This document shows, piece by piece, positions 9,718 to 17,767 of a stretch of 64,000 nucleotides of DNA. The position numbers and the translations under genes were made by a program. This DNA is from JAHEKD01 sp965204695. GTDB lineage: Bacteria; Pseudomonadota; Gammaproteobacteria; Arenicellales; JAHEKD01. The notes under the pieces are model-generated. The model was not told where the DNA came from. It saw nothing but the letters and a program-made list of their open reading frames with translations, and searched no databases. Numbering within the stretch: the first letter of the stretch is position 1; every line of letters begins with the position of its first letter. The DNA lies in assembly GCA_965204695.1 (NCBI GenBank), contig OZ242007.1, forward strand, positions 1,178,001-1,242,000. The letters are read 5' to 3'.

Positions 9718-10501
9718 GCGATTGAATGAAATCAATCAGATTATCACTGACCTGTTCGGCCGCTTCTAACAAAATTGAATGTTTATAATCAGGCAAAATA
9801 ACAAGTTTGGAATTCGGTAATTCCTCAGCAATTAAACTGTTAAGTCTAGGATTACAACCGCCATCATTTTCACCTGTTAAGACCAGACATGGAACATCTA
9901 TTTCTTTCAACCACGGCATCATCTCGGTTCCGGCATAGATTCGAAACACATTCAAAAAAATATCGGGATCTGTATTGACTACCTGATTCAAGCGCCGTTG
10001 AATAATTTCTGGATGAGCTTCAATAAAGTTATCAGTAAACCAACGATCAACCAGTGTTTCCAAAACTTGAGGAATCCCCTTTTTTTCCATTGCTTTGACT
10101 ACAGCCCAGACTTTGGTGCTGTCTTCATCGGTCCTACCAGCTGCAGTCGATAATAATCCTAATGACAACACACGGTCAGGATATTTGCGTGCATAGGCTG
10201 GGCCTATCATGCCTCCTAAGGAATGACCGGCAAAATGCGCTTGCTGAAAACCTGTTTGTTCTCTAATTCGCTCTAAATCTGCAACAAGTTCATCGAGTCC
10301 AAACTCTGACTCAGGCAGAGGTGACTTTCCATGGCCTCTCAAGTCATAAGTAACAACAGTGAAATGCTCACAGAACTTAGGCAACATGAAGCGCCAGGTG
10401 TCTCGAGCCGCACCAATACCGTGGATTAGGAATAAGGGTTCACCATTACCCTGGATTGAATATGCACAGTCGATAGCAGTTGTTGTTTGTTTCGGATTTA
10501 T
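9707..10501 (-). CDS. Alpha/beta hydrolase with no standard start codon
   Basis: The frame encodes a full PcaD-like alpha/beta hydrolase: oxyanion segment LFLIHGIGAARDTW, GHSLGG nucleophile elbow, a late Asp in LTGENDGG and catalytic His in DYKHSILLE. The first ATG (10387) lies after the HGIG oxyanion segment, so starting there would lose the first strand and oxyanion loop. Upstream the frame stays open to TAG at 10505-10507 with no ATG, GTG or TTG. An ATA codon at 10499-10501 lies 6 nt after a perfect GGAGG (10508-10512) belonging to the adjacent repeat. It would give 264 aa, normal for the family. Either a rare AUA start or a gene whose start was lost on repeat insertion; coordinates here use ATA. 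Confidence 0.6.
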   Translation of the reverse strand: MNPKQTTTAIDCAYSIQGNGEPLFLIHGIGAARDTWRFMLPKFCEHFTVVTYDLRGHGKSPLPESEFGLDELVADLERIREQTGFQQAHFAGHSLGGMIGPAYARKYPDRVLSLGLLSTAAGRTDEDSTKVWAVVKAMEKKGIPQVLETLVDRWFTDNFIEAHPEIIQRRLNQVVNTDPDIFLNVFRIYAGTEMMPWLKEIDVPCLVLTGENDGGCNPRLNSLIAEELPNSKLVILPDYKHSILLEAAEQVSDNLIDFIQSLNS

Positions 10502-10507
10502 TTCCTA

Positions 10508-10626
10508 CCTCCTCTAGCTCCCCCTAAAAAGGGGAGAACAACAAAATACCTAAGCATTATTCCAGCACTATACAACCATTCACTAACTATCTAAGGGTTC
10601 CTCCCCTTCCAGGGGAGGAAAGAAGG
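10508..10626. repeat. REP-doublet-like pair of inverted palindromic repeats
   Basis: Two similar units face each other across about 60 nt. The left one has stem CTCCCC/GGGGAG (10518-10523 and 10531-10536). The right one has a perfect 9-bp stem TTCCTCCCC/GGGGAGGAA (10598-10606 and 10612-10620). Read outward, each runs GTTC-(C)TCCCCTT..A-GGGG-AGG..AGG, so they are inverted copies of one unit, as in REP doublets (REPINs). The G/C-rich arms contrast with the AT-rich surroundings. The element fills the gap between the tautomerase and hydrolase genes and abuts the hydrolase 5' end. No second copy was noticed in the window. Confidence 0.65.
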
Positions 10627-10633
10627 GGTTATT

Positions 10634-10825
10634 TTAACCATATTTATCAGCACATAATTCGCCACCTGAACCCCAATCTTGCAGATCGACGTCCCTAATG
10701 ACTATATGAATACTTTCCGGTGTGCCACCACAGGTCTTAATAAAACTATCTGTTAATTCTTTAACTAATTCACGTTTTTGATCTTTGCTTCGACCCTTAA
10801 ACATTTCTACTCTAATAACGGGCAT
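10634..10825 (-). CDS. 4-oxalocrotonate tautomerase family protein
   Basis: 63 aa, the standard length for this family. The sequence begins MPVIRVEMFKGRSKDQK, with Pro directly after the initiator Met as the catalytic amino-terminal proline. Basic residues follow at the positions that bind the carboxylate. The short C-terminal tail is divergent from the classical XylH end. It lies between the hydrolase and the flavoenzyme on the same strand, 29 nt downstream of the latter, suggesting a small catabolic unit. Substrate unknown. Confidence 0.85.
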   Translation of the reverse strand: MPVIRVEMFKGRSKDQKRELVKELTDSFIKTCGGTPESIHIVIRDVDLQDWGSGGELCADKYG

Positions 10826-10854
10826 TGTTACTCCTATTTTGCGTCAACAAAGTT

Positions 10855-11886
10855 CTAAGCAGCGGCAGTTGCGCCAGCTGAAAAGTATGGCATGACTTCT
10901 TGAGCTAATTGCTCTATGGTTTCTAGTGTTTCAGTTTGACTCATGCCAAAGTTTATATTCAATATCATCCTGTCTACTCCGGCATTAGCATAAAGGCCAA
11001 GTTTATCGACCATTTCTTGCGCTGTACATATAGTCAGATTTTCAGCCGTTTGTTCAACGCTCATCTTTCTGGGAAGCGGTTTAATCATCCCGTTCTCAAC
11101 AATTCCAGGGCCAGTAAAGACATTATCAAATCGACTGTAATAATCGTGCGCTTTTTCCACTTTGCGCCGCTGGTCAGTTTGATTATTAGCCATAAACGTC
11201 ACTCTCGATAAGGATAAGGTCAATTCCTCACCTGTCTCACCAAGATCTTCTTTACCGCGATTAAAAGCATCAACCTGGTCCAGCATCAACTGATGATTAC
11301 CGGCCAGAGGTGTAGTTTGGATATGAAAACCACGCTTAGTGCAATGATAAATCCCTTCAGGGTTCATCACCGCCATCATAATCGGCACAGCACGGGCAGG
11401 TCGTGGCATGATTGTAAGCGGATCAAAATTATAGTATTTACCCTGCCAGGAAACTTCTTCCTGTGTTAACAAGGCTTGTAATACATCCAATGATTCATTG
11501 AACTTTTCCTGGCTGATTTCAAGCGGTGTATCGAGCCGCTGCATTTCAAAACCAAAAGCTCCACGACCAACTCCTAGCATTAGCCTTTGATCAGTGAAAA
11601 TATCCGCACAAACAACCTCACCTGCATAAACACGCATATCATGTAATGGCAATACCACCACAGAGGTCATAATCTTAATTTTCTCGGTAATACTTGCCAG
11701 CTTGACAGCAAACTGCAAAGGTGCAGGCATCATCAGAATATTGATCAAATGGTGTTCAGTAATCGACACCGCATCAAAACCAAGCCGGTCAGCCAATATT
11801 GCCTGATCGATCATATCCTGGTAAATCCGATCACCACCATAATCTTTGTCCGGGTAATAGGCTGATAATTGGATACTGAATTTCAT
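10855..11886 (-). CDS. LLM-class flavin-dependent oxidoreductase (luciferase-like monooxygenase)
   Basis: 343 aa from ATG at 11886 (MKFSIQLSAYYPDKDYGG). An upstream in-frame ATG at 11919 would add an unrelated tail (MFKDIVFKRKA) and is less likely. Family features are FDAVSITEHHL near residue 50, MTSVVVLPLHDM, LMLGVGRGAFGFEMQRL (flavin-binding TIM-barrel strand) and RPVPIMM-like RAVPIMMAVMNPEG. Likely an FMNH2-dependent monooxygenase acting on a small organic molecule. Divergent from a LysR-type regulator, the usual arrangement for regulation by that regulator. Confidence 0.87.
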   Translation of the reverse strand: MKFSIQLSAYYPDKDYGGDRIYQDMIDQAILADRLGFDAVSITEHHLINILMMPAPLQFAVKLASITEKIKIMTSVVVLPLHDMRVYAGEVVCADIFTDQRLMLGVGRGAFGFEMQRLDTPLEISQEKFNESLDVLQALLTQEEVSWQGKYYNFDPLTIMPRPARAVPIMMAVMNPEGIYHCTKRGFHIQTTPLAGNHQLMLDQVDAFNRGKEDLGETGEELTLSLSRVTFMANNQTDQRRKVEKAHDYYSRFDNVFTGPGIVENGMIKPLPRKMSVEQTAENLTICTAQEMVDKLGLYANAGVDRMILNINFGMSQTETLETIEQLAQEVMPYFSAGATAAA

Positions 11887-11968
11887 GGCTTTTCTCTTGA
11901 AAACTATATCTTTAAACAATGATGCATGATCAAGAATAAATTAACAAACGAATTATTTTGGATAAAAT

Positions 11969-11984
11969 ATTCGAAATTTTCGAT
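11969..11984. promoter_or_regulatory. Candidate LysR-regulator operator
   Basis: An imperfect inverted repeat, ATTCGAAATTTTCGAT, in the gap between the divergent flavoenzyme and LysR genes. It fits the loose T-N11-A dyad bound by LysR proteins and lies just upstream of the preferred LysR start at 11995. The assignment rests only on position and symmetry. Confidence 0.35.
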
Positions 11985-11994
11985 TTTTATAGTA

Positions 11995-12834
11995 ATGAAT
12001 CAGCAAAATCTACTCACTTTCCTGACAATTATCGAAACTCGCAATCTTAACCATGCGGCGCAAAAACTTAACGTTACTCAATCTACTGTTTCAGCTAGAC
12101 TGAATTCACTTGAAGAAGAATTAGGTCAGCCGTTATTTCATCGTAGAAAAAGTGGTGCTGAACTGACTTCAGCCGGCTTCAAGTTTGAACGCTATGCCAC
12201 TTTAATGACAGACTTATGGCGACAGGCAAAGCAGGAAACTGCACTACCAAGTGAGGTTGCTGTTGTTTGCAATCTTGGTTGTCACCCAGAACTATGGTCA
12301 GGTATAGCTAAAGAATTTTTCCAACAAATTCGCGATAAAGAACCAAAGGCAGCTTTATCAATTTGGCAAGGTGAACAGGATTCTTTAACACGCTGGTTGA
12401 ACACAGGTCTAATCGATGTAGCTATTTGCTATTCGCCAACCTTACATGAAAATTGGACCGCAAACATTTTGCATCGTGAGAGATTATTATTAGTTTCTTC
12501 GGTTAGACGAAAATTAATGCGTTGGGACCCTGGTTATGTTTACGTCGATTATGGTGAGCAGTTTAGACGCGCTCACGCTACAACCTATCCTGATGGTGAC
12601 ACCCCAATGACTGTATTTAACTCCGCCCAATGGGCATTAGACTATTTGCTTAAAAATGGCGGCTCGGCTTACCTGCCAGAACGATTGATTCAGAATCATC
12701 TAAACAAGAAAAACTTACACATTGTAGAAAAGGCTAAACAGTTCAATCGTAATATTTATCTCATTTTTGACACAAAGACTGTGACAAATTGGACTTGGAT
12801 TGAGGAATTGATAAATACTAAGTTAGCGGTTTAA
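11995..12834 (+). CDS. LysR-family transcriptional regulator
   Basis: 279 aa from ATG 11995. Residues 1-60 form the winged helix-turn-helix (LLTFLTIIETRNLNHAAQKLNVTQSTVSARLNSLEEELGQPLFHR). The rest is a type-2 periplasmic-binding-like effector domain that is less conserved. An earlier in-frame ATG (11926) would add 23 residues not expected in this family. It probably controls the divergent flavoenzyme-tautomerase-hydrolase genes. It ends tail-to-tail with the HD-domain gene, overlapping it by 12 nt. Confidence 0.87.
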   Translation: MNQQNLLTFLTIIETRNLNHAAQKLNVTQSTVSARLNSLEEELGQPLFHRRKSGAELTSAGFKFERYATLMTDLWRQAKQETALPSEVAVVCNLGCHPELWSGIAKEFFQQIRDKEPKAALSIWQGEQDSLTRWLNTGLIDVAICYSPTLHENWTANILHRERLLLVSSVRRKLMRWDPGYVYVDYGEQFRRAHATTYPDGDTPMTVFNSAQWALDYLLKNGGSAYLPERLIQNHLNKKNLHIVEKAKQFNRNIYLIFDTKTVTNWTWIEELINTKLAV

Positions 12835-13452
12835 TAATTCAAGATGACGCCGAATATTATCCTGAGCTTTTTGTTCATAATGCTCAAGGTAATAATCTGA
12901 ATAATAAACCTGTCCATCTTTCATCAAGTTCTGAAGGAATACTTTCTTACCTGTCGCCACTGAATCAGCAGGTCTTGGTGGAAATTCACTCTGCACAGCT
13001 AAGCTGTCTTTCATGTAATCATCCCAAGGCAAGCCAAAGCTAGTCAGGTCTATGTCAGCAATCAATTTGCCGTCTGCTGTCTGGGGCACATCAACATGGC
13101 AGGTATTCATGATTAATTCGTCGACACTTTGACGTAGTGCCGGCACCAGTTGATTTTCTGACCTTTGTAAAAACCAGTCGCGGCTTTTAGCCTCATTGTC
13201 AGATGCACCTAAAATGTAAATACAATCATGGAACCAAATCGCTAATTCAATAGCATCAGCAAATTCAGCATAATCTTTACAGTCATCAAAGTAACCAATA
13301 CTCACCTCAATATGCTCAGTATTATGGTAGCTACGCCAAGCTTCGCTATACATAGCCACCAACTCATCAAAGACTTGAGCCGGTGTGTCACCTGTATCAA
13401 CGTATGCGTTTCGCTGCCACAGCGAAATAAATCTGTCTTTCAATTCAATCAA
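12823..13452 (-). CDS. HD-domain phosphohydrolase-like protein (COG4339 type)
   Basis: 209 aa. Metal-site motifs are YHNTEHIE (His-Asn-x-x-His, near 42-47), IWFHD (His-Asp, near 73-74) and a later DIDLTSFG, the pattern of predicted HD-superfamily metal-dependent phosphohydrolases. Real activity is unknown for this group; cyclic nucleotide or nucleotide hydrolysis is possible. The start is TTG at 13450-13452, directly after the TAA of the cyclic-nucleotide-binding gene and in the same frame; no ATG lies before the first conserved helix. No good ribosome binding site precedes it, so translation depends on coupling to, or readthrough from, the upstream gene. Confidence 0.8.
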   Translation of the reverse strand: MIELKDRFISLWQRNAYVDTGDTPAQVFDELVAMYSEAWRSYHNTEHIEVSIGYFDDCKDYAEFADAIELAIWFHDCIYILGASDNEAKSRDWFLQRSENQLVPALRQSVDELIMNTCHVDVPQTADGKLIADIDLTSFGLPWDDYMKDSLAVQSEFPPRPADSVATGKKVFLQNLMKDGQVYYSDYYLEHYEQKAQDNIRRHLELLNR

Positions 13453-13914
13453 TTAATGTTTATGTTCTTGTTCTAATGTTTTAACTTCACGTAAATGTGA
13501 TTTATTTAATCGGTCGCTTAACTCACGCATGACATAAAGCGACATACTTGGATTTTCTGATAATAAACTCATAAAAGAATCTGATTCAATTCGCAATACC
13601 GTTGCTGGACCTGCTGCCCGGATGGTGGCAGAACGCGGTGCATTTGATATTACCCCCATCTCGCCAATGATTTCGTTCTTACCCCTTTGAACAATAACAT
13701 CGACTCGGCCATCTTCATGTTCAACCACAACCTCTAAAATTCCATCTAGAATTAAAAAAATGGAATCGGAAGGATCGTTAAGATGAAAAAGGAAATCCCC
13801 ATCTGACAGGCACAGCTGCTCACTGGTAAAAGCAATAAGCTTAAGTTTAGATGCGTCCAGCTTTGAAAAAAGTGGAACCCGACTTAACTGTTTGGCTTCT
13901 TCAAATACATCCAA
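13453..13914 (-). CDS. Cyclic-nucleotide-binding domain protein
   Basis: 153 aa consisting almost wholly of one CRP-type cNMP-binding beta-barrel. It shows FHLNDPSDSIFLILDGILEV, the phosphate-binding cassette region GEMGVISNAPRSATIRA (Gly-Glu and Arg that contact the ribose and phosphate) and a C-terminal helix. There is no DNA-binding domain, so it is not a CRP transcription factor. The start is TTG (13912-13914), preceded at about 9 nt by AAGAGG. The next gene (HD protein) begins on the very next codon after its TAA, in the same frame. It probably senses cAMP or cGMP made by the nearby cyclase. Confidence 0.85.
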   Translation of the reverse strand: MDVFEEAKQLSRVPLFSKLDASKLKLIAFTSEQLCLSDGDFLFHLNDPSDSIFLILDGILEVVVEHEDGRVDVIVQRGKNEIIGEMGVISNAPRSATIRAAGPATVLRIESDSFMSLLSENPSMSLYVMRELSDRLNKSHLREVKTLEQEHKH

Positions 13915-13985
13915 CAGTTTTGTCCTCTTATATAGTCTGTAAACTTGATCTTAACAAAATTAATCTAATCTTACACGTTAAGTCT

Positions 13986-15140
13986 TTAATTGATTGATTT
14001 GCTTGATGTTAATTTATGAACCAAACTGGCTGTCATGGCGGCACCTTCGATATTCAAAGACATTGTTTCAATATTCGGCTTTTGTTCTAGTTTAGCAATC
14101 GCCTTGATCAGGGTAGCTGTAGATAAATCCTTTTCTCTGACGATCTTTAAGACGTTCTTATGTGCCAGAGCCTGAGCTCTTAGCAATTGCTCTCTCTCAG
14201 CTTGCCCCTCAAAGGGGATAACGATTGCTTTGGTTGTGGTGACTAATATATCCATTATCGTGTTATAGCCAGCCTGTGAAATAGAAATCTTGCAACGTGA
14301 CATTAAATCAAGAAAATCACTTCGGTTACGCTCTATTAAAACATTTTCTGACTGCTGCTCTAGCAGCTTATTAAATTCCGCTTCTGAAATATTGTGTCCC
14401 ACCAGTATGTGCCATCGATAGGTCAAACCCTGAGATTGTTTAGCGGTGTCTAAAACCGTTTGATAGAGCTTTTGCCCTACCGCTCCTCCTCCTGCTGAAA
14501 CTAAAATTGTGTTTTCTCGTCTTGTTTGACAGGTTTGAACTTTAGTATTTTTAGCTACATAACCCGTGTAATAAAGCTTATCTAAAAATTGTTTCGCCTG
14601 AGGAAAACTCTGCTCAAATGGGATGAACGATTTATCCCCATGCACAAATATTGCATCAAAATAGTCACTGACAATATTTACTATTTCATCGATACGACTT
14701 GGCTTAGTTTTAGGTTGGATAACATCCCGTATAGAACATGCAACCAATGGCTTGTTTTGAGTTTCGACTTGAATTCGCTTTAATAACGGTAACAATTCGA
14801 AACGCATCTGTCGTCGGCCAAATGGATAAGTCTCAATCAACACTAAATCTGGCTTAAACATTTGATAGATATTAAGCAATTTTTTCTGTCGTTGTTGCTT
14901 GAATGCTTCCGTAATGACTTCATTACTTTGATCATAAAGATTAGAAAAACTCGAGTCAGTTTTAATCGGTGCAAGCTGTTTAACTTCGACTGAACCAAAA
15001 TCTATTTTTGATTCTGGAATGCCACCGCTGACCACAATCACTTTAAAGTTATTTTCAGCTAAGGCTTGGGTAATTTGAGCTGTTCGATGTAAATGCCCCA
15101 CTCCCAGCAAGTGCTGGACATAAACAAGTATTTTTTTCAT
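13986..15140 (-). CDS. Glycosyltransferase, MurG/GT28-like
   Basis: 384 aa. The N-terminus MKKILVYVQHLLGVGHLHRTAQI has the Gly-rich GxGHxxR segment of GT-B enzymes of the MurG/GT28 type. The C-terminal half contains SAGGGAVG and a donor-binding region with SQAGYNTIMDILVTTTKAIVIPFEGQAEREQLLRA, resembling MurG's GxxTxxE-type site. It starts with a 4-nt ATGA overlap with the preceding paralogue, so the two are co-translated. Both share the GHLxR start, suggesting an ancient duplication and possibly a two-enzyme pair. Confidence 0.82.
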   Translation of the reverse strand: MKKILVYVQHLLGVGHLHRTAQITQALAENNFKVIVVSGGIPESKIDFGSVEVKQLAPIKTDSSFSNLYDQSNEVITEAFKQQRQKKLLNIYQMFKPDLVLIETYPFGRRQMRFELLPLLKRIQVETQNKPLVACSIRDVIQPKTKPSRIDEIVNIVSDYFDAIFVHGDKSFIPFEQSFPQAKQFLDKLYYTGYVAKNTKVQTCQTRRENTILVSAGGGAVGQKLYQTVLDTAKQSQGLTYRWHILVGHNISEAEFNKLLEQQSENVLIERNRSDFLDLMSRCKISISQAGYNTIMDILVTTTKAIVIPFEGQAEREQLLRAQALAHKNVLKIVREKDLSTATLIKAIAKLEQKPNIETMSLNIEGAAMTASLVHKLTSSKSIN

Positions 15141-16327
15141 CTTTGAATCAATTCGGCCACTCTACGATTAACATTCTCTAAACCGTTAAGCAGCTCTGGT
15201 GCTCCAAACTCTGAAGGTAGTCGCTGGTCGGGTAAAGTCTTCAAAGCCTCTATCAGTAACCCTGTGTTTTGATGAGCTGAATATTCAAGTATTGAAACTA
15301 ATTTTCTTTCAGCTGCAAATTCAGCTCGAATTCGCTGCTCCAAGCGAGGGACTTCGCGTGGTACCAAGATTGCTTTTTTATCAAACGAAAGGATTTCACA
15401 AAACGTGTTATAGCCTCCCATAGCAACTATTCCTATTGCATTAGCCATGAGAACCTCAATATGACTATCAAACGTTTTTACTTTTAAGTTTTTTATTTTT
15501 CTAATTCGCTTTTGAAAATCTCTTTGCGCATTATTGGCCATAAATGGACCAAGAACGATTAAGCCTGGTGTCAGTTCACTACTATCGGTTTGCTCATAAG
15601 CCCTTACTACCCAATCAACCAGTTGCTCACCATCACCACCACCGCCAGGAGTAATTAGGATATAAGCTTGATCTTTAAACTCTCTGGGCAAATAGGATTT
15701 GGCTGGCAGCTGGCGCTTCAGATAGCCAAGATAATGCATTTTCTGGCGGGTAGATTTGGGTAAATTGATACCCTGGATTGGATTTACAATTGATTCACTG
15801 CCGTAAACCCAAATTTCATCGTAAAGCTTATTCAATGCCGGCAGTACTTGCTTACGCTGCCATTCGGCCTGTAATGCCTCAGAGTCATCCATGACATCAC
15901 GTAACCCAAGAATATTGGTTGTACCGCGAAGTTTTAATATCCTCAGAGTTTGAGCTACCTCACCGCGTAAACCCAGCGGCTCTTTATCGACTAAAAAAAT
16001 ATCAGGTGAATAAATTTCGGCCGTATGCTGAATAATCGAGGAACGAATTGCCAAAGTTTGATCTAAATCAATGTGCAGGCCCAGTGACGTGTAATCACCG
16101 TCACGTAATTTCACCACACCCGGAATCCGTACAAAATCCACCCTTGCTTTAAAATCGAATTGGCTGATGATTGGCGAACCAGACAAAATCAACACCGATA
16201 GCCCTTTATAGGCATCTACTAACGAATGAGCTATCGCACGACAACGACGTAAATGCCCCAGGCCGAAACTATCATGGCTATAGATAAGAACTTTAGCGTT
16301 GTGTAACCTGTCTAAATATTGCGTCAT
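15137..16327 (-). CDS. Glycosyltransferase, MurG/GT28-like (paralogue of the next gene)
   Basis: 396 aa. The N-terminus has YSHDSFGLGHLRRCRAIAHSL, then DIFLVDKEPLGLRGE, TPGGGGDG in the linker region and MGGYNTFCEILSFDKKAILVPREVPRLEQRIRA at the donor site. It is the first gene of a four-gene minus-strand operon (glycosyltransferase, glycosyltransferase, cNMP-binding protein, HD protein). It lies 51 nt from the divergent cyclase gene, so the two transcription units probably share a control region. Substrate unknown. Confidence 0.82.
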   Translation of the reverse strand: MTQYLDRLHNAKVLIYSHDSFGLGHLRRCRAIAHSLVDAYKGLSVLILSGSPIISQFDFKARVDFVRIPGVVKLRDGDYTSLGLHIDLDQTLAIRSSIIQHTAEIYSPDIFLVDKEPLGLRGEVAQTLRILKLRGTTNILGLRDVMDDSEALQAEWQRKQVLPALNKLYDEIWVYGSESIVNPIQGINLPKSTRQKMHYLGYLKRQLPAKSYLPREFKDQAYILITPGGGGDGEQLVDWVVRAYEQTDSSELTPGLIVLGPFMANNAQRDFQKRIRKIKNLKVKTFDSHIEVLMANAIGIVAMGGYNTFCEILSFDKKAILVPREVPRLEQRIRAEFAAERKLVSILEYSAHQNTGLLIEALKTLPDQRLPSEFGAPELLNGLENVNRRVAELIQR

Positions 16328-16378
16328 TTAAATGCTCGATTAAAGGCTGTATGGTAACTTATCTGTAATAAAATAATA

Positions 16379-17767
16379 ATGTCTGAAAATATCAATAATT
16401 TACAACAACTTAAATTGCATCCGTTATTTAAAAATCTACGTAAAGCACATAACTGGCTGGCTGGCAAAGCGGTGGTCAAGCAGATTCCCAAACGTATTGC
16501 AGAAAACATTAATGCCCAACAGCAAGCCAGCGAGCGTATTATTGGTTGGGCCCAACTAGGAATAGTGGGGGCATTCGCGATTCTCTACGCCATTTCACCT
16601 AAAACATTTTCTGAATCTGCCATGTTCGCTCCTGTGCCTTGGTTTTTAGGTGCCTATTTGATGTTCACCCTAATTAGGCTTTACTTAAGCTATAAAAATA
16701 AACTCAATTTTACTTTTTTGATTATCTCAATCATTGTGGATATGGCTCTATTGTTTGGCCTGATATGGAGTTTCCATATTCAATATGAGCAACCGGCTTC
16801 ATTTTATTTGAAAGCACCGACATTACTTTACGTCTTTATTTTTATCGCCTTAAGGGCTTTAAGGTTCGAGCCGGGGTTTGTCGTTTTTGCCGGACTGACT
16901 GCTGCATTGGGTTGGTTATTTATGTCTTACTACGCAGTCTCTGAGGTTGGCATGGAATTCATCACACGAGACTATGTTGAATACTTAACCAGCAATAAAA
17001 TTTTGATTGGCGCTGAATGGGATAAAGTGATCTCGATTTTAGTCGTCACAGCCATTTTAACGGCCGTCATTGCCAGAGGACAGCGCTTGCTTAAAGAGGC
17101 AGTACAAAGTAATGCTGCGGCAGAGGATCTATCACGTTTTGTTCCTGATGTGATTGCTCAACAAATTAAACATCAATCCACTGAGCCGGATTTAAACGCT
17201 ACAGAAACTGGGGAATGCACTATTTTGTTTATTGATCTGGAGGCATTTACATCGGTCAGTGAAACCATGACTCCCCAGCAGCTCGTAGCAACCCTTAATG
17301 CTTATTTTGCCGTTGCAGCCAAACCCATTCACGAAAACGGTGGCATTATTAATCAATTTCAGGGCGATGCGATTTTAGCCAGTTTTAATATCCCCAAACA
17401 AAACCCGGATCATGCGGCTAACGCTATCAACGCTGGACTGGAGATTCTGAAAACATTGCAGTATACAGATTTTTCCGGTATTAAATTGAACGTTCGAATT
17501 GGGATCAATACAGGTCAGGTAACAGGTGGCTTGGTTGGGATACCGGAAAGAGTTCATTATACAGTACATGGTGATGACGTAAATGTCGCTTCGCGACTGG
17601 AGCAACTCAACAAAACTCATGGGACACGACTACTGCTTTCACACAAAACCATGCAAGCAGCTGGCGATGAATTTAATTACCGATTGGTAACTGAAGAAAG
17701 TTTGAGGGGGCGCTCAAAACCGATGAGAATCTTTACTATAGATAATTTAGAAAGTAATTCTATCTAA
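16379..17767 (+). CDS. Membrane class III nucleotide cyclase
   Basis: 462 aa. About six hydrophobic helices lie between residues 50 and 235. A class III cyclase domain follows at about 275-460: first metal Asp in FIDLEAFT, second in FQGDAI, the class IIIb Thr in YTVHGDDVN, and the Asn/Arg pair in VNVASRLE. The usual substrate-selecting Lys (…KF.GD) is Gln here (NQFQGD), so ATP preference is less certain than usual. The product may be cAMP or another nucleotide. Divergent from the operon encoding a cNMP-binding protein and HD protein, which are its likely downstream partners. Confidence 0.87.
   Translation: MSENINNLQQLKLHPLFKNLRKAHNWLAGKAVVKQIPKRIAENINAQQQASERIIGWAQLGIVGAFAILYAISPKTFSESAMFAPVPWFLGAYLMFTLIRLYLSYKNKLNFTFLIISIIVDMALLFGLIWSFHIQYEQPASFYLKAPTLLYVFIFIALRALRFEPGFVVFAGLTAALGWLFMSYYAVSEVGMEFITRDYVEYLTSNKILIGAEWDKVISILVVTAILTAVIARGQRLLKEAVQSNAAAEDLSRFVPDVIAQQIKHQSTEPDLNATETGECTILFIDLEAFTSVSETMTPQQLVATLNAYFAVAAKPIHENGGIINQFQGDAILASFNIPKQNPDHAANAINAGLEILKTLQYTDFSGIKLNVRIGINTGQVTGGLVGIPERVHYTVHGDDVNVASRLEQLNKTHGTRLLLSHKTMQAAGDEFNYRLVTEESLRGRSKPMRIFTIDNLESNSI

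Noticed and set aside
9707..10387. Internal ATG 10387 as start of the alpha/beta hydrolase
   Set aside because: It would remove the HGIG oxyanion segment and first strand that are encoded in frame just upstream.
11926..11994. Earlier start for the LysR regulator giving 23 more residues
   Set aside because: The extra segment does not match the family and includes the likely operator. The start at 11995 fits better.
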